Source of the DNA: Timema cristinae
Lineage: Eukaryota; Arthropoda; Insecta; Phasmatodea; Timematidae
Assembly: GCA_039000515.1 (NCBI GenBank)
Contig: JBCFYV010000012.1
Span: forward strand, 38,875,986 to 38,939,985
Direction of reading: 5' to 3'
Length of the DNA stretch: 64,000 nt
The notes under the pieces are model-generated. The model did no database searches and was not told where the DNA came from. It was given only the letters and a program-made list of their open reading frames with translations. The position numbers were made by a program, and so were the translations under genes. This document shows, one piece after another, positions 12,491 through 24,407 of the stretch (position 1 is the stretch's first letter; every line of letters begins with the position of its first letter).

Positions 12491-13192
12491 TCTTATCTAC
12501 TATAACAATCAATATAAATTGGACTTCAACCTCCATGTTTCATCGTAAACCCTCGAAACGTACTATGCGTGAATTTAAATAAAACTTAGAAGACAACAAC
12601 GTATTGTAAGTGACCAATGACAACGCCCTCTAACGTATTATGAACCTGTGGCAAATATCTATATATTATTAATTTTCTGCGTGGTGCTGCCTTCACGGCA
12701 GAAAAAGAGAGCTCTTTAGAGCCTTCAAACCTACCCCAGAATACCCACTCTTCCTCCAACGCTCCATCCCACTAAATCTCCAAACCGTGCCAAAAACTAC
12801 CATTTGTCTCGCGTAGTTATGTTTTTGGGATTTAAAATTATAATGACATGATAACTAACTCTAAATCATTTAGAATCTTTGTTTCGCCCTACTATATTTT
12901 ATTTCTGAATTATCTATATTTTATTTTCTTAACTTTCCGTTAATTTATAAATAAAAGTTACACCGCTTTTTATAGAACAATAGTGTACTACCCGAGCCGT
13001 TCATATTTGTTAATGCCCGAGCTTTGGGTAAGAATAACAAATCCTATTAAGTTGTAATTATTAATGTATGAGTTTATCTTTATGCTTTATGTAATTCAAT
13101 TTAATAATCATAGTTTTGCAAGTTGAACGTGAGTGGAATATCTTTGCGAAATAGAGTCAGTGGAAGGACGCGTTAGCGAAGGTCGGCTAAAT

Positions 13193-13926
13193 CTTGATTC
13201 ACACGTTCGCTGAAAACAGAAAGTAGAATCTGCCTCAGAGGCGCAGCAATTTACACACTTTAAGTTGACCCATGATGCATTGAAACGCTAAGGTAAAACA
13301 GTTGACTATCAACAAATTTTATTTTCTAGTAGAAATATATATAATTATTTTAGATCATTGTCCCGATGGATGTTTACAAATTATACAGTAGCCCCATGGC
13401 TTCATTGGTGCTGACTGACAGCTCACAGTCGACCTCTGACCGTCAGCATTTAGGTATATATACCTAAATTTTGACCGTAAGGACTGACAGATGCTAAACA
13501 CATGTTTTTGCAGATCATATGGTTCAGTGTAGGGATACATAATTTGGTCTGGTAACTTTTCAAAGCTGTTAGCTGTCAGTCAGCACCAAAGAAACCATGT
13601 GGCTACTGGTCGTGGCACAATCCAATACAGCGGTACACATGTTTTACATTAATGGGTTATTTCAAATCTCCTCACAGCGGCCAACGAAGCTGTCTGCTAG
13701 TTTCTGGCTGTGGAGTGCACGCGTTCTCAAATGCGCATGTGCACTGATTTAAAATTATTGTTTCTCCTGTACCTAACATTCTGAGCAGAGCGGACAAAGT
13801 AGAGAATAGTTTAATTTTAGCAGAACAGCTCGCGCCGATTAAGCGGAAATCTTGTTATTGGCTTAGAGTGCGTCACGTGACCACGTTTATGTTCTGCACT
13901 AGTTTTTCGGTGAACGTGTGACTACA
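13193..13926. mobile_element. TIR MITE copy A (about 0.51 kb without its nested insert)
   Basis: Begins CTTGATTCACACGTTCGCTG and ends with the inverse (TTTTTCGGTGAACGTGTGA). Interior blocks GCCTCAGAGGCGC, TGACCCATGATG, AATGCGCATGTGCACTGATT and CTTAGAGTGCGTCACGTG recur in copy B. The 13386-13608 MITE is nested inside. Confidence 0.8.
13386..13608. mobile_element. Palindromic 223-bp MITE of the pogo-like family, nested in another MITE
   Basis: Same structure as 33127-33346 with ends CAGTAGCCCCATGGC and CATGTGGCTACTG; TA precedes it. It splits the left copy of the tandem MITE pair at 13193-14460. The right-hand copy keeps the unoccupied site. Confidence 0.87.
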
Positions 13927-13934
13927 TAGTAAAA

Positions 13935-14460
13935 CTTGATTCACATGTTCACTGAAAATAGAAAATAGAATATGCCTCAGTGGCGCGCCAATTCACACGC
14001 TGTATGTTGACCCATGATGAATTGCAACGTTAACTTAAAATAACTGATTATCAACCTATTGTATTTTCTAGTGTATAAACATATTTTTAGATCACTCTTC
14101 CAACAGATGTTTTCAAATGATAATGCTGTGTCGTGGCACATTCCATTATATCAATACACACGCTTTACATTAATGATTTTTTTAATCTCTTTACAAAGGC
14201 CAACGAATATGTCTGCTTTCTTCTAGCTGTAGAGCGCATGTGTTGTTAAATGCGCATGTACACTGATTTGAGATGGTTGGTTCTGAGATTTGATTTGTTC
14301 TCCTGTGCCAAACATCTCAGTCAAAGCGGACGAAGTTAAGATGAGTAGAACTTAAGCGAAACAGCTTGCGCTGACAAAGCGGAAATCTTTTGATTGGCTT
14401 AGAGCTCGTCACGTGGCACTTTTCTGTTCTGCGCTTGTTTTTTTAGCAAACATGTGAATC
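13935..14460. mobile_element. TIR MITE copy B, adjacent to copy A
   Basis: Direct copy of the preceding element (CTTGATTCACATGTTCACTG start, inverse end with CAAACATGTGAATC), about 80-85% alike by eye, without the nested insert. Copies A and B are about 10 bp apart in the same orientation. Confidence 0.8.
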
Positions 14461-16365
14461 CACAAAAAAAGGACTCTGCGCATGGATTGTCTGATGCCGG
14501 GAAGCACGTATTCTGGTAGCGTAGTTTAGGCCTAGCTAAAGAATTATTTATTGTTCATCAGCATGAGATTGCTGAAAACACATATCCCGAAATGTAACAG
14601 GAGTTTCTATGTAAACGTGAGTATTATAATTTGTATTGCATCAGAGACCAAGATTACCCGAGACGCTAACTCTTTCAGAAGTTCGCAGCTGCACGAGATT
14701 CATATGATGGTGAGGGATAGAAAATAACTACCCACCTTATGTTAACTTAAGCACGCAAATGTGTTGAACAGCAGACCAAGAGAGAGTTCCTTCAAATATA
14801 TTTTATAGACAATGTTCAAATTATAATGTCACTTATCGACCCTAGCTCCAGCCAGTTAATTTTGAGTCAGATCTGCTACTTGATCTTGATATATATGGCC
14901 AAGTCTATTGCCACGTGAGTGGGGATGGTTTATACTTGGGCACTACTGAGTACTCCATGAATTCCGAATTAACTTTTTTCTAAACCGCTAGATATATTCA
15001 GTTATTTTCAAAATGCATGGGACTAAGATTAATGAAATAAAGACAAACTAAGGGGGTGGCGCACATTCAAACTATCTTCAAAAGGTGTTTATTTTCCTTG
15101 GTCCTACTATTTTTTTGTTTTGTTTTATATTTAGGTGGCTTGCCTTATTTGCATTTTATGCGTAGGTGTGATAATGATCTGAGAGTATGTTAATTATTTA
15201 CATTTGTGTGTTCATCATCATTAGTATCTTAAGCCTCCATTAGTATAACAAAATTAATAGAAAAGGGTTTTAGTTTAGTATTATAAAACATAGTTAATAA
15301 ACCTTCAACTGATTCTTAAGTTATTCTGCTATTTTGTTTTCCTGCATGCAAGAGGGATATCATAGAAAAGAGAGGGATATCTATGTGTAGACGTGCCTTT
15401 ACCCTCACGCACACATTCCTCCCCTACTCTCACCCCCCCCCCCCCTCCTCAGTAGACGGATGCTCTAGTTTTACCCAGTGGTCCTGTTGATGAGGAGCTA
15501 GTTTCTATACCCATTTCTTTAAACTAAGCTTAGAAGCCAAGGCACACCTATGCACACAGCTCTATCAATAAGTTTTCAGAATAATACAATTCTCTCCCCC
15601 CCCTTTTTTTCCACTCCCTCTAACATTACACCACCTGATTCCTGAGTTAGCCGAGTGGGGGAGCTATTAGTAATACTAGTAATGGTGGTGGTTGAAGAAG
15701 CAGATAAGTATAGATATTATATATATATATATACTATTAACAAGTCAATATTGACCAAATAGCATTATAATAATTATTTATCTTAAAGCCCACTAAGCGT
15801 GATTTTGGGTATATGTGACTGTTGTCTACTTATGGTCAGTTATAAGAACCAGTAATAAATTCAACATGCACAAAACGTCTGAAACAGATCAGAAATGAAT
15901 ATTTTCGAACTTAATTCAACCCGTTCACAATTCTATTCGTATAATTCGTATAATATATACATTACACTACATTTACTCTGATAGATAGACCTACTTTTTA
16001 TATAATCAATGCTAGTGACTACTTTCAAAAATACTAAACCCAAGTCCACAATCACTATTTAAAAAACCCTCGAACTAGCTTACAGATGTATATATAGTTC
16101 GAAAATTTTCTTGCCTCCGGTGGTTGGGGATTTTTCCCCCTAGACCCCTAAGTTTTAAGTGCAGAGGTTGGGTAAATTATAAATCTTCGCTGTTTGGTAT
16201 AAGTTGTAAAATAAGGCTATAATGTATACAATTAAGAGAAAGCCGCTAGCCTTGGCTCAAATAATATTGTTTTAAACATCCTCTAAGAACTATTTTTAAT
16301 AGACTACAACTTTTTGAAAAACGTCTAACTAATTAGGTATTATTAACTTCATTCTAAACCACTCG
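14461..16365. other. Mostly featureless; homopolymers and one weak exon-like pair
   Basis: Contains a poly-C run (15429-15443), a C/T tract (15592-15620) and a TA run (15718-15732). On +, ATG at 14563 opens 18 codons to donor AAC|GTGAGT (14616), and 14647-14709 is a 21-codon frame between acceptor and donor sites. No further exons or homology were seen, so it is not called as a gene. Confidence 0.35.
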
Positions 16366-16410
16366 GGGTCGGTCTTGTGACTACCGGATGGATATTACTA
16401 TCGAGAGGTT

Positions 16411-16546
16411 AAAGTTAGTGACCAGATAAAGTTTATCTATCAGCCACTTTAATATTTTACGCGAATTATAAACTGAATAAAGTTAGTGACCAGATAAAGT
16501 TTATCAATCAGCCACTTTAATATTTTACGCGAATTATAAACTGAAT
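16411..16546. repeat. 68-bp tandem duplication
   Basis: Two units starting AAAGTTAGTGACCAGATAAA (16411-16478, 16479-16546), nearly identical (TCTATC versus TCAATC). It lies just inside the left end of the 16366-18918 element, so it is likely a recent duplication of its subterminal region. Confidence 0.92.
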
Positions 16547-16639
16547 TTATCTGCCGGATAGCTATATGTAGGATAAATATATTTTTATGCAGAAAACGCA
16601 AGGTTGATACTATTTTTACTGGTGAAGGCATGCATATAA

Positions 16640-17577
16640 AGCCCGTATCACACGACACTTGCTTATACTAGAAATCAAGTGTGCTAGCTAGCACCTAGAT
16701 ATCTGTATACTAGCTAGTACAATGGAAATGGGACTATAGTATTCACACGCTGCTAGATTGGTACTAGGTCCTAGTGCAAATATTTATCGAACGTCAGAGA
16801 TTAATTTTGAGTGCAACAGCTGCATTAATTACTAATAAAGATATCGAAAATTATGAGAGGGAGCGTAGGAAAAAGAATATAGACACGGGAATGGTTGGGA
16901 AAGACGAAATAATGGTCGCAGGATGCTAAATATAATACATTCGGAGGTTAGGTAATATACATTCGGGTGATACAAATGTTTAGTATCTCCCTAAATTTGT
17001 ATTCATTTATTTACATTGTGGTCAGAGGTCCCTAAGCCCATGGGTGTCCAAGTACAGTATCCTTGATAAATAAATGTTCTTTTTTAGGCCTACGCACACT
17101 TTATATTCTAAAAAAACAAACAAAATAACGCCCAAGGTTGGCATGCTATCAAGTTTATTTAGATTAAAATTGGGTCTGGAACATAGTTTGTCGTTTTTAG
17201 ATGACATGTTTAAATTAAATTTATATATATTAAATATATTGTCATACTGTGCCAATTTGGTATAATATAAACAAGGTTGTTTAGAATAATTTTCTGCCAA
17301 CAACAAAGTCACATCCAATGACCATGTTGGCGTCATTTATACCATTTATCTACAAAACAGTCACAGCGCACATGATTGGTTGAATTACACAGACTAGTGT
17401 CGAAACTAGTACGAAAATAGCACGTGTTCTATCCTCACAACTAGTATGGTAGCCAGTACCAAGTGGCAGAACCAGTATACTTTTTCTGATTCACATGATG
17501 CTAGATGATGATGTGCTAGCTAGTGCTAGCTAGCACACTGGATTTCAAGTACGAGCTAGTGTCGTGTGATACGGACT
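16640..17577. mobile_element. PIF/Harbinger-type MITE (938 bp)
   Basis: Ends AGCCCGTATCACACGACAC and GTGTCGTGTGATACGGACT are inverted, with similarity continuing about 55 bp inward through GTGTGCTAGCTAGCAC. TAA flanks both sides (16637-16639, 17578-17580), the target duplication of PIF/Harbinger. Only a weak, broken coding trace near 16850-16930 was seen. Confidence 0.85.
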
Positions 17578-19481
17578 TAAACCCTGCTGCTACCACTACA
17601 ACATGGCTAATGGCTAAAATGTTCAACATTGATTGGTTAAATGATGGCGGCTAAAACAGTACGAGGAAATAGATGGCGTCACGTGGACGCAAAAGTTAGG
17701 TTGTCTTGCAAGTACTAATTTCGGTGTTGCCAAAATGTGATCAATAGTTTGGTAAAACTTTTACAAAATTTCATTTATTGCACTCACATTTAAATTATTC
17801 ATTTTGTTCTCGTATAATTAAAGCTCTACAAATAGATTGTCAGTTTGTATATAAGTGTGAGCTAAATGTTCTACAAATAGCTTGTAAGTTTTTTTTATAA
17901 AAGTGTGAATTAAATGTTCTAACTTTATATATAATTAGAGCCTGGGTTTGTGCCTATTAAACCCATAAACTAAGATTTTTTAACCCAAAAACAGATCCTT
18001 ATAGGCAAAACCCATTGATATCTACAATATAACTGGATGGACAAATGTGGCTGAAATTTTAGGGAAAGAAATGGAAACTTTCGAGTATCTCTTTCTCTAT
18101 TACACCTATATAAGGCAAAGTGGCATTTTGTCATCGTTCATTAATTTGTTTGTATATATAAGATACATCAATGTGTTATTATTTAAATGAAATGAATATG
18201 TTAGTAAAAGCTTTGAAGAGCATAACAAAGTATGAAACTGGTGAGTTTAAAAAAAATAAGTTGATGAAAGCTAATGTATACTTTGATTTTTGAAGGAAGC
18301 TCGTTTGGAAGGCTTTATCTCGTAGCAGAATCCTACCCTATAGTAGTGTTTAGGTCGGATAAAATACCTTCCAAAGGGAATTTCTACATCCATTCTAAAT
18401 GTCCGTTTATTTTACCAAAATACTAATATATTATAGTATTCTGGTACGAAATAAAGCCTTACAAATTGGTATTCTTATTAAAATCAGTGTTTAGTAGATA
18501 CCGTTCTTCCAACAAGCCTAGGACTGGCAAAACCTTATATTTAAAAAAAACTTTATTTGTTAATTTTGCATAGTGGTCTTCTCTTGGGCTATATATATAT
18601 ATATTGCATTTCTACCTCTTACTGACACGTTCATTAAAAATCAATCACCAGAATCGTCACTGCTGTCTATAATCGGCAGCATGTTACCCATTTTGAATAC
18701 CGCATAACGTAAACGCGTCACTATGGCAACGCTTATTTTAAATTTCATATCAAAGTTATTAGGTACTTAAATCTCCCGATAAAAATGTGATGGATTGATG
18801 TATTTTTTCTTGCCAATAAATGCTATCTGGCAGTCATAAAACGCATTTTTAAATCATCAACCAGATAAAAATATTTATGGGCCAGATTAATATTTATCCA
18901 GGAGTCATAAGACTGGCCCTCGATAGTTTTAATAAGTGTATTATTTTTGACAAACACTTTTTAGTCAACCTGTAGATACTTCTGAGAAACAACTGAAGAT
19001 GAGAATATGCATATCATCAAAGAAAACTATTGCTACGTTGCCATTGATATTACAAAATAGTTACTTTTCGATTTTGTAATTATCTAATTCGTTTAAAAAC
19101 ATTACTGTTAAGCATTTATATGTTTCCATATAATTTAAAAGTAATAAATGGATAAATTTGATATTTTTGATAACTTAAGCAAAAATTTACAAGTAATGAA
19201 TATTTTCTTTAACCCCGGCAATACTTATACACTCTACCCCTGCACGAGTGAGCCTGCAGGGGTATGTTCTCCACCACTGCTTATACCAGAATGTAACTAA
19301 ACATTATATTTCTTCTATCGTTCAGGGCTAGGTAATCTATTCTAACTTAGATAAACTTGAATGTAGCATAAACATCTTGTTTGGTTCATCTCTGGTTTAG
19401 TTTAGTTAAAATTATAGTGTAATCGATTAAGATAGGACTGCTACTTTTTTAAATAAATGAAGTTAACGTTAATGAACTGAC

Positions 19482-19657
19482 CTTGATAAGTGAGGTCCAA
19501 ATGGCTCGTGCCTGCTGAGTTTTAAGGGGATCCTTGCCAAGAATCAACAGGCTCTTCTCTAAGTCTTCATCGCTCAACATCTTTATATCTTCTGGAGTAA
19601 ACTTACTTCCTGAATCAGCTTCTTGGACTTCCTGGTATGTCAATCCGGTGGATGGTT
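19482..19657 (-). CDS. Internal exon of an unidentified minus-strand gene (possibly mesothelin/stereocilin-like)
   Basis: Read on the minus strand, an acceptor (ttgtaag|AACC) opens 176 nt of uninterrupted frame that closes at a good donor, ATCAAG|GTCAGT. The peptide reads PSTGLTYQEVQEADSG, then FTPEDIKMLSDEDLEKSLL, then QQARAIWTSLIK. Alternating acidic/Leu helices and a 'Q-A-R/K-x-IW' segment loosely recall the helical repeats of mesothelin/stereocilin/otoancorin-like proteins; that assignment is from general resemblance only. An alternative acceptor (acataccag|GAAG at 19631) would start the exon in phase 0. Codon usage is balanced, unlike the AT-rich surroundings. Confidence 0.5.
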
Positions 19658-21272
19658 CTTACAAAATGTTTAAAAAAAATAGTATACTATTGCATTAAAG
19701 GTGAGACTAATATTAGTCCTCACGTTGACAAAAGCCCCATCAATATAGTTCCTAGCACCGTTTCACAACATAGCGTTTGTTTGGTTTTTATATTTAAAAT
19801 TTTATCCACGTGTCTTATCCTTGAAGGGAATCAATTGATTTGTGTAATACTTTAACCATTACGTTTAATTATTAAAAAGCCATTGTATTTGTATAATTAT
19901 ATATCATGCACTGTGTGTTATGCACTAGTCACTATTAGGTACCGTATGTGCTACACATATATAATCCTAACTTTAAAGATTCTCTACACAGATAAATCTG
20001 TTACTGCGGAATTTGTCATTCATGTTGCCTACTACAGATTATGTATTGTATGCAAACGGTTGCACTCACATTATTGTTTGTCAGTAGCACAAGTAACTTA
20101 ATTTGTAAGCCGAAATTGTCAAACCCTATTGTCAGAAGGAAATGGTCACTGTGCAAATCTAAGTATACGTTGTCTTAGGTTCAGTCAATCGTAAACATAT
20201 ACGGGGTGTACTACTGTATTAAACTAAAATGCATTGATACTTATTTTATGATAAATGTTTGTGGAAATGTAAAATAAATTGCATTTTTTTTTAGTTCGCC
20301 ACGTCTTGTAGTTCGTGTGGATTATACATACACATAATGTACTATAATTAATTAGTGATGAAGAAGGTATCATATTAAATTAAACATACCCGCATTTTCT
20401 TGAGGGATAGTGGGCAACCATTTAGAAAAATATACCCTCAGTAAATAATTCATTAATTCAAACCTCGTCACCAGCAATAAACTCTAAAAAGAGAGTGGTG
20501 CGTTAGACCATGCAAACACCGATTTAATAATCGGTTGAAATTACGTCTTCAGATATTACATTATGGACATTCCTTGTTGAAACATAAAACAAACAATGTG
20601 TATTACAGGTGTGCATCCAACAAGCGGGCGTGTAGGAATGTAATCAAAACACTAGGAACCTTACATAAACGGAATGATTTGATGATGCTTACTAATGTGT
20701 GAACATTGAAACTATAAAGGATTAAAACTCTTATGAATTTATGAGTGATTCCGTCCTATTTACCAACCTGATTTTCATACTATCTGGTACTACACCAATT
20801 ATGTTGTGCTACTTAAGCTTTGACATAATAATAAGTCAATTAGTCAGAAATACTTTACTTTGTTAAATTAAGTGAGTTGAAATAATATTTTTCCGTGACA
20901 TTTTGATTTGATTCAATACATATCAACCTTCTTTCGCAAACGTTCTGTCATTTGAGATATCTAGTAGATTAATTTGTTTAAAATATAGAGCATTACTTAA
21001 TTTGATTGGGCAGGAATGAGATGGATGATTAATAAAAAGGTTGCGATAAGAAAGTGGAAAAAGAAAATTGAAAAAACATCCACAATGCCCCATGAAGGTT
21101 TCACCCTCGATAACCTGCCTTTAAAATAAACATTATGACGCCAAGCACCCTTCTACATTGAATTCACATTATATATAATAATATAATGGTAAAATAACAA
21201 AATAAGTAGCCTAAATTTATAGTATGTTTTGTTTCACTGTGTTTAGTTTCTAAAGAAACTGTTTAGCAATGT
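19658..21272. other. No gene seen between the minus-gene exon and the copia element
   Basis: AT-rich, with short open frames on + (19637-19855, 19883-20101) that look like chance. No repeat boundary identified. Confidence 0.45.
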
Positions 21273-21278
21273 AAAAGT

Positions 21279-21480
21279 ATTAAAACTATAATTAAGGTTT
21301 GAAATGCACTATTCTTCTTTAACACAACGCACAAGGTAATTGTACAACATGACTGTTACTTGACGCCAATAAGAAGGGAAGTTTAAAAAAATGTATTCAT
21401 ACACTACCCTATTGCGCACTCACACTGTTGGTTAAGGGGTTAGGCCTAAACAAGCATGATATTTTAAATATGTTTAGACA
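21279..21480 (-). repeat. 3' LTR of the copia element
   Basis: Partner of the 25567-25766 LTR. On the internal side (rc of 21481-21488) a short purine run AGTGGAAG precedes it and may be the polypurine tract. Confidence 0.9.
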
Positions 21481-21628
21481 CTTCCACTAAATGAATACTT
21501 GTTTACAGTCATACAAATTGTTAGAAATACAGATTATTTAAGTATAATTACTAATTAGCTTCGAAAACAAAAATAATAAACTACTTTATACACGTATTAA
21601 TGTCAATGAGAAGTATTTATTAGTACTT

Positions 21629-22760
21629 TCATCTCGTCATTCCAATTGCAGCACGGAGTGTCTGAAAACGATCACGTGGAAGAGGTTTGGTTATTATATC
21701 CGTTAACTGGCCTTCAGAGGGTAGATGCTTGGGGTAAATCTCTCCGTTTTCAAACTTCTCACGTATGAAGTGGTAACGTATTTCTCTGTGTTTAGTTCTC
21801 TTGTGTGACTTTGGGTTTCGTTCAAGACGCATTGCACTCTGATATCATCTGCTAGAACCGTGGCATCTCCTACTGTTTCCCCAATGTCAAGTAGAATATG
21901 TCTAAGCTAGATTACTTCTTTGCTCACAGTTGATGTAGCAATGTACTCGGCTTCGGTAGTGGAAAGGGAAATGGTTTGTGGACGTTGACTAGCTCATGTT
22001 ATAGGGCCGTTACTGAATTGAAAGAGGCATCCAGTTGTGGAGTGTCGGGTGTCCAATCGTTCGCGAAGTCCAAGTCCGAGAAGCCAATTAATGGGGGAGG
22101 GGGGGGGGGATTCTCACTCCTCGTAAATTCAATGCCATAGCTGGATGTGACTTTTAAATATTGTAATATGCGTTTGATAGCATTCCAATGACTTGGTCCA
22201 TAGTTTGCCAAATATCTACTCACGTTTCCAACTGCGTACATAATGTCTGGACGATTAACTATTGCAGCAAACATTAAGCTACCAACAGCTTCTCGATAGG
22301 TTACTTTTATTTCTTCATTTTCCCCTTTGTTTGAACTCAAGTGAGTGTGTAGATCAGCAGGCACACTGATTGGCTTAGAGTATTCAATATTGAATCTCTT
22401 GATTATTTATTTGATATAGTTGGCCTTATGTACAAAATATTGGTCTTTTAACATTGTTTTATTTCCAGACCCACAAAGTAATTTGGTTCACTGATTGTGA
22501 CATCAAAGGCTGTCTTCAGTTCATCGAGTACAAGTTGTAGTGACATTTTGTTTTCAGCCATTATAAGCCAATCATTAACATAGAATGCAAGTAGAACCTT
22601 TGCTTCATTGAACTCACAACGATAAACACATTTATCTGCAGTACTTTGGTTGAATCCAAACATTTTCAGGAAACCGTCAAACTTTTCGTTCCAACAACGA
22701 TTGCATCAGTCCACTGCCCTGCAACAGAACTCTTAATGGCTTCCTCTTAGGTCTATGGTG
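21629..22760 (-). pseudogene. copia reverse transcriptase / RNase H remnant
   Basis: The RT entry segment (AIKSSVAGQWTDAIV, about 22730) jumps directly to KMFGFNQSTADKCVY (about 22660), so most of the fingers/palm with the first catalytic Asp is deleted. The active site reads FYVNDWL where YVDD is expected. The RNase H side follows: VGSLMFAAIVNRPDIMYAVG, RILQYLK and, after a break near 21840, HKRTKHREIRYHFIRE with LTDIITKPLPRDRF, the usual copia C-terminus. Confidence 0.87.
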
Positions 22761-22949
22761 CATCTATTTCCACTAGGTTAGCTTCATAGCGTTTGATCGC
22801 AGCTCATGAATTTGCTTCAATGTGCCCAGGTTCTTCATCGCTTTGTTCGGGATGTTGAGGGCCTACTTTCTCCTGCTGAATTCTTTGATCGGAATCATGT
22901 GTGTTTTCTATCACTTCTGAGGAAGGAAACCACTTGAATTTTCATTGAA

Positions 22950-24407
22950 AATCACATTTCTTGAAACTGTAATTTTCCGTGTACTTTGATCCTGCAAATG
23001 ATAGTTGGTTGAGTTTCCATAATATTATCTGATAAGGATGAGTTTTTTGCTCTTTGGCGCCAGTTTGTTTCGCAGTTCATTGGTACATGCATGTATGGCT
23101 CACTGCCAAAGGTTCTTATATGTGACATCACAGGCTTTTTCCACTCCACATTTCATAGGGCGTCGAGTTTGGTGCTTGAGTGGTTGGACTCCCGTTTAGA
23201 ATATAATCAGTTGTTTTTACTGCCTCTGTACATAAGTATGGACATATAACATTAAACGTGCGTGCACTTTCCATTATGGTTCTCATGTCACGTTCGGCTC
23301 TACCATTTTTCTCAGGAGTACAAGGTGCCGTTGTTTCAAACTTAATTCCATGTTTTGACATGTACTCTTTCATCCCCTGATTACAGTATTATGTCCCATT
23401 GTCAGTATGTAGAGTCTTAATAGAGTATTCATATTTATTCTTGATCATCTTTGAAAAATCTTTGAAAAACACAACAACATTTGCTTTGTGCTTGATGAAA
23501 AATACAACACGATAGCCTGAACGGTCATCCTTAAATAATAATAATATAATAATATTTAGCACCGCGTCTTACTACCCGTTCGGGTTATACGCTTTAAGTA
23601 CTAATTACACTAATGGATTAGGAATTGGGGAGGTTTTTAATTAGAGGAAGTGAACCCGCATTTGCGTGGAGGGAGAGTGGAAAACCATTTAGTAAAAACC
23701 ACTCCCAGTTCACCCGACCGAGATTCGAACCTCGATCTCCCCGTCCTCAGCCTTCAAGCTTAATACGACTAGCGCGTTAGCCAACTACGCCACCGAGGCG
23801 GGTCATCCTTAAATAATACAAAATATTTAGCACCCTGAACTGATGGTGTTGACATTGGACCACACACGTCACTATAAATGAGTTCACCTGGTTTGGTCTT
23901 GGCATGCTTTGAGGGCGAAAACGGTAACCTGTGCTGTTTACCATACTGACATGACTCACAGAAGAAATCTTCAAAGTCATTAATATTTACACCTTCAACC
24001 CCCAATTCTTTGGTAACCATTTCACGCATAGTTCTCTTATTTATATGTCCGAGTCTCTCATGCCACAATTTTAGACTACCACTCGCAGTGAAATTTAGGC
24101 CCCTTACTTGATGTGGGATCACTGTATGAAATAACATTCGATACAGATTGTTGGTTTTACGGACCGTACTTGCTACTAGCTCATCGTTTTCGTAAACTTC
24201 TGCATATCTATCTTTCTTGAGGATCTTCATCCCTTTTCCAGTTATTAATCCTTCAGAGAATAGACTTTTTCTTAGTTCAGTTATGTACAACACATTTGTG
24301 ATTATTGAGAGACACCAATTACCTTTGATCAATTTTATATTTATGTTTCCTCTTCCCTTCAAAGAAAGACCTTGATTGTTTCCAAGCACAACAATCGTAT
24401 TGTCCAC
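22950..24407 (-). pseudogene. copia integrase region, split by a SINE
   Basis: The intact part (24407-23801) holds the GAG-pre-integrase zinc-binding segment LWHERLGHIN...CESCQYGK and the first catalytic Asp in YSDVCGP. The frame runs into the SINE at 23800. Beyond it, HTDNG (second Asp, followed by a stop) and PEKNGRAERDM (catalytic Glu) are recognisable to about 23130, and the distal part continues to about 22950 after a frame change. All three DDE residues are present but in separate fragments. Confidence 0.87.
23541..23800 (-). mobile_element. tRNA-derived SINE (family 2) inserted in the copia integrase
   Basis: 260 bp on the minus strand with perfect 18-bp target duplications GGTCATCCTTAAATAATA at 23523-23540 and 23801-23818. 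The head looks tRNA-derived: A-box-like GGCGTAGTTGGCTAACGCG and B-box GGTTCGAATCT (rc of 23721-23731). The tail GTATAACCCGAACGGGTAG then AAGACGCGGTGCTAAAT and (ATT)n is shared with SINE family 1. The sharp duplication and intact boxes suggest it is younger than the copia host. Confidence 0.92.

Larger units (their letters stand above)
16366..18918. mobile_element. Larger inverted-ended element hosting the Harbinger MITE
   Basis: GGGTCGGTCTTGTGACTACC with GGATGGATATTA at the left; inverted at the right GGGCCAGTCTTATGACTCCT with GGATAAATATTA. Without the nested insert it is about 1.6 kb. No target duplication or transposase was identified, so the class is unknown and the left boundary is good to a few bases. 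Confidence 0.55.

Noticed and set aside
14563..14709. Start of a + strand gene with a mitochondrial-type leader (MRLLKTHIPKCNRSF)
   Set aside because: Two short frames with plausible splice sites, but no recognisable protein and no following exons in more than 10 kb; kept only as a note.
15429..15443. Poly-C and poly-G runs (also 40611-40622, 44237-44251, 50757-50770, 57180-57190) as regulatory or quadruplex sites
   Set aside because: Single homopolymer runs without the four-tract pattern; probably mutational or assembly noise.
17022..17336. 104-codon minus-strand open frame
   Set aside because: It lies inside the PIF/Harbinger MITE, is AT-rich with low-complexity content, and has no transposase motif; treated as chance.
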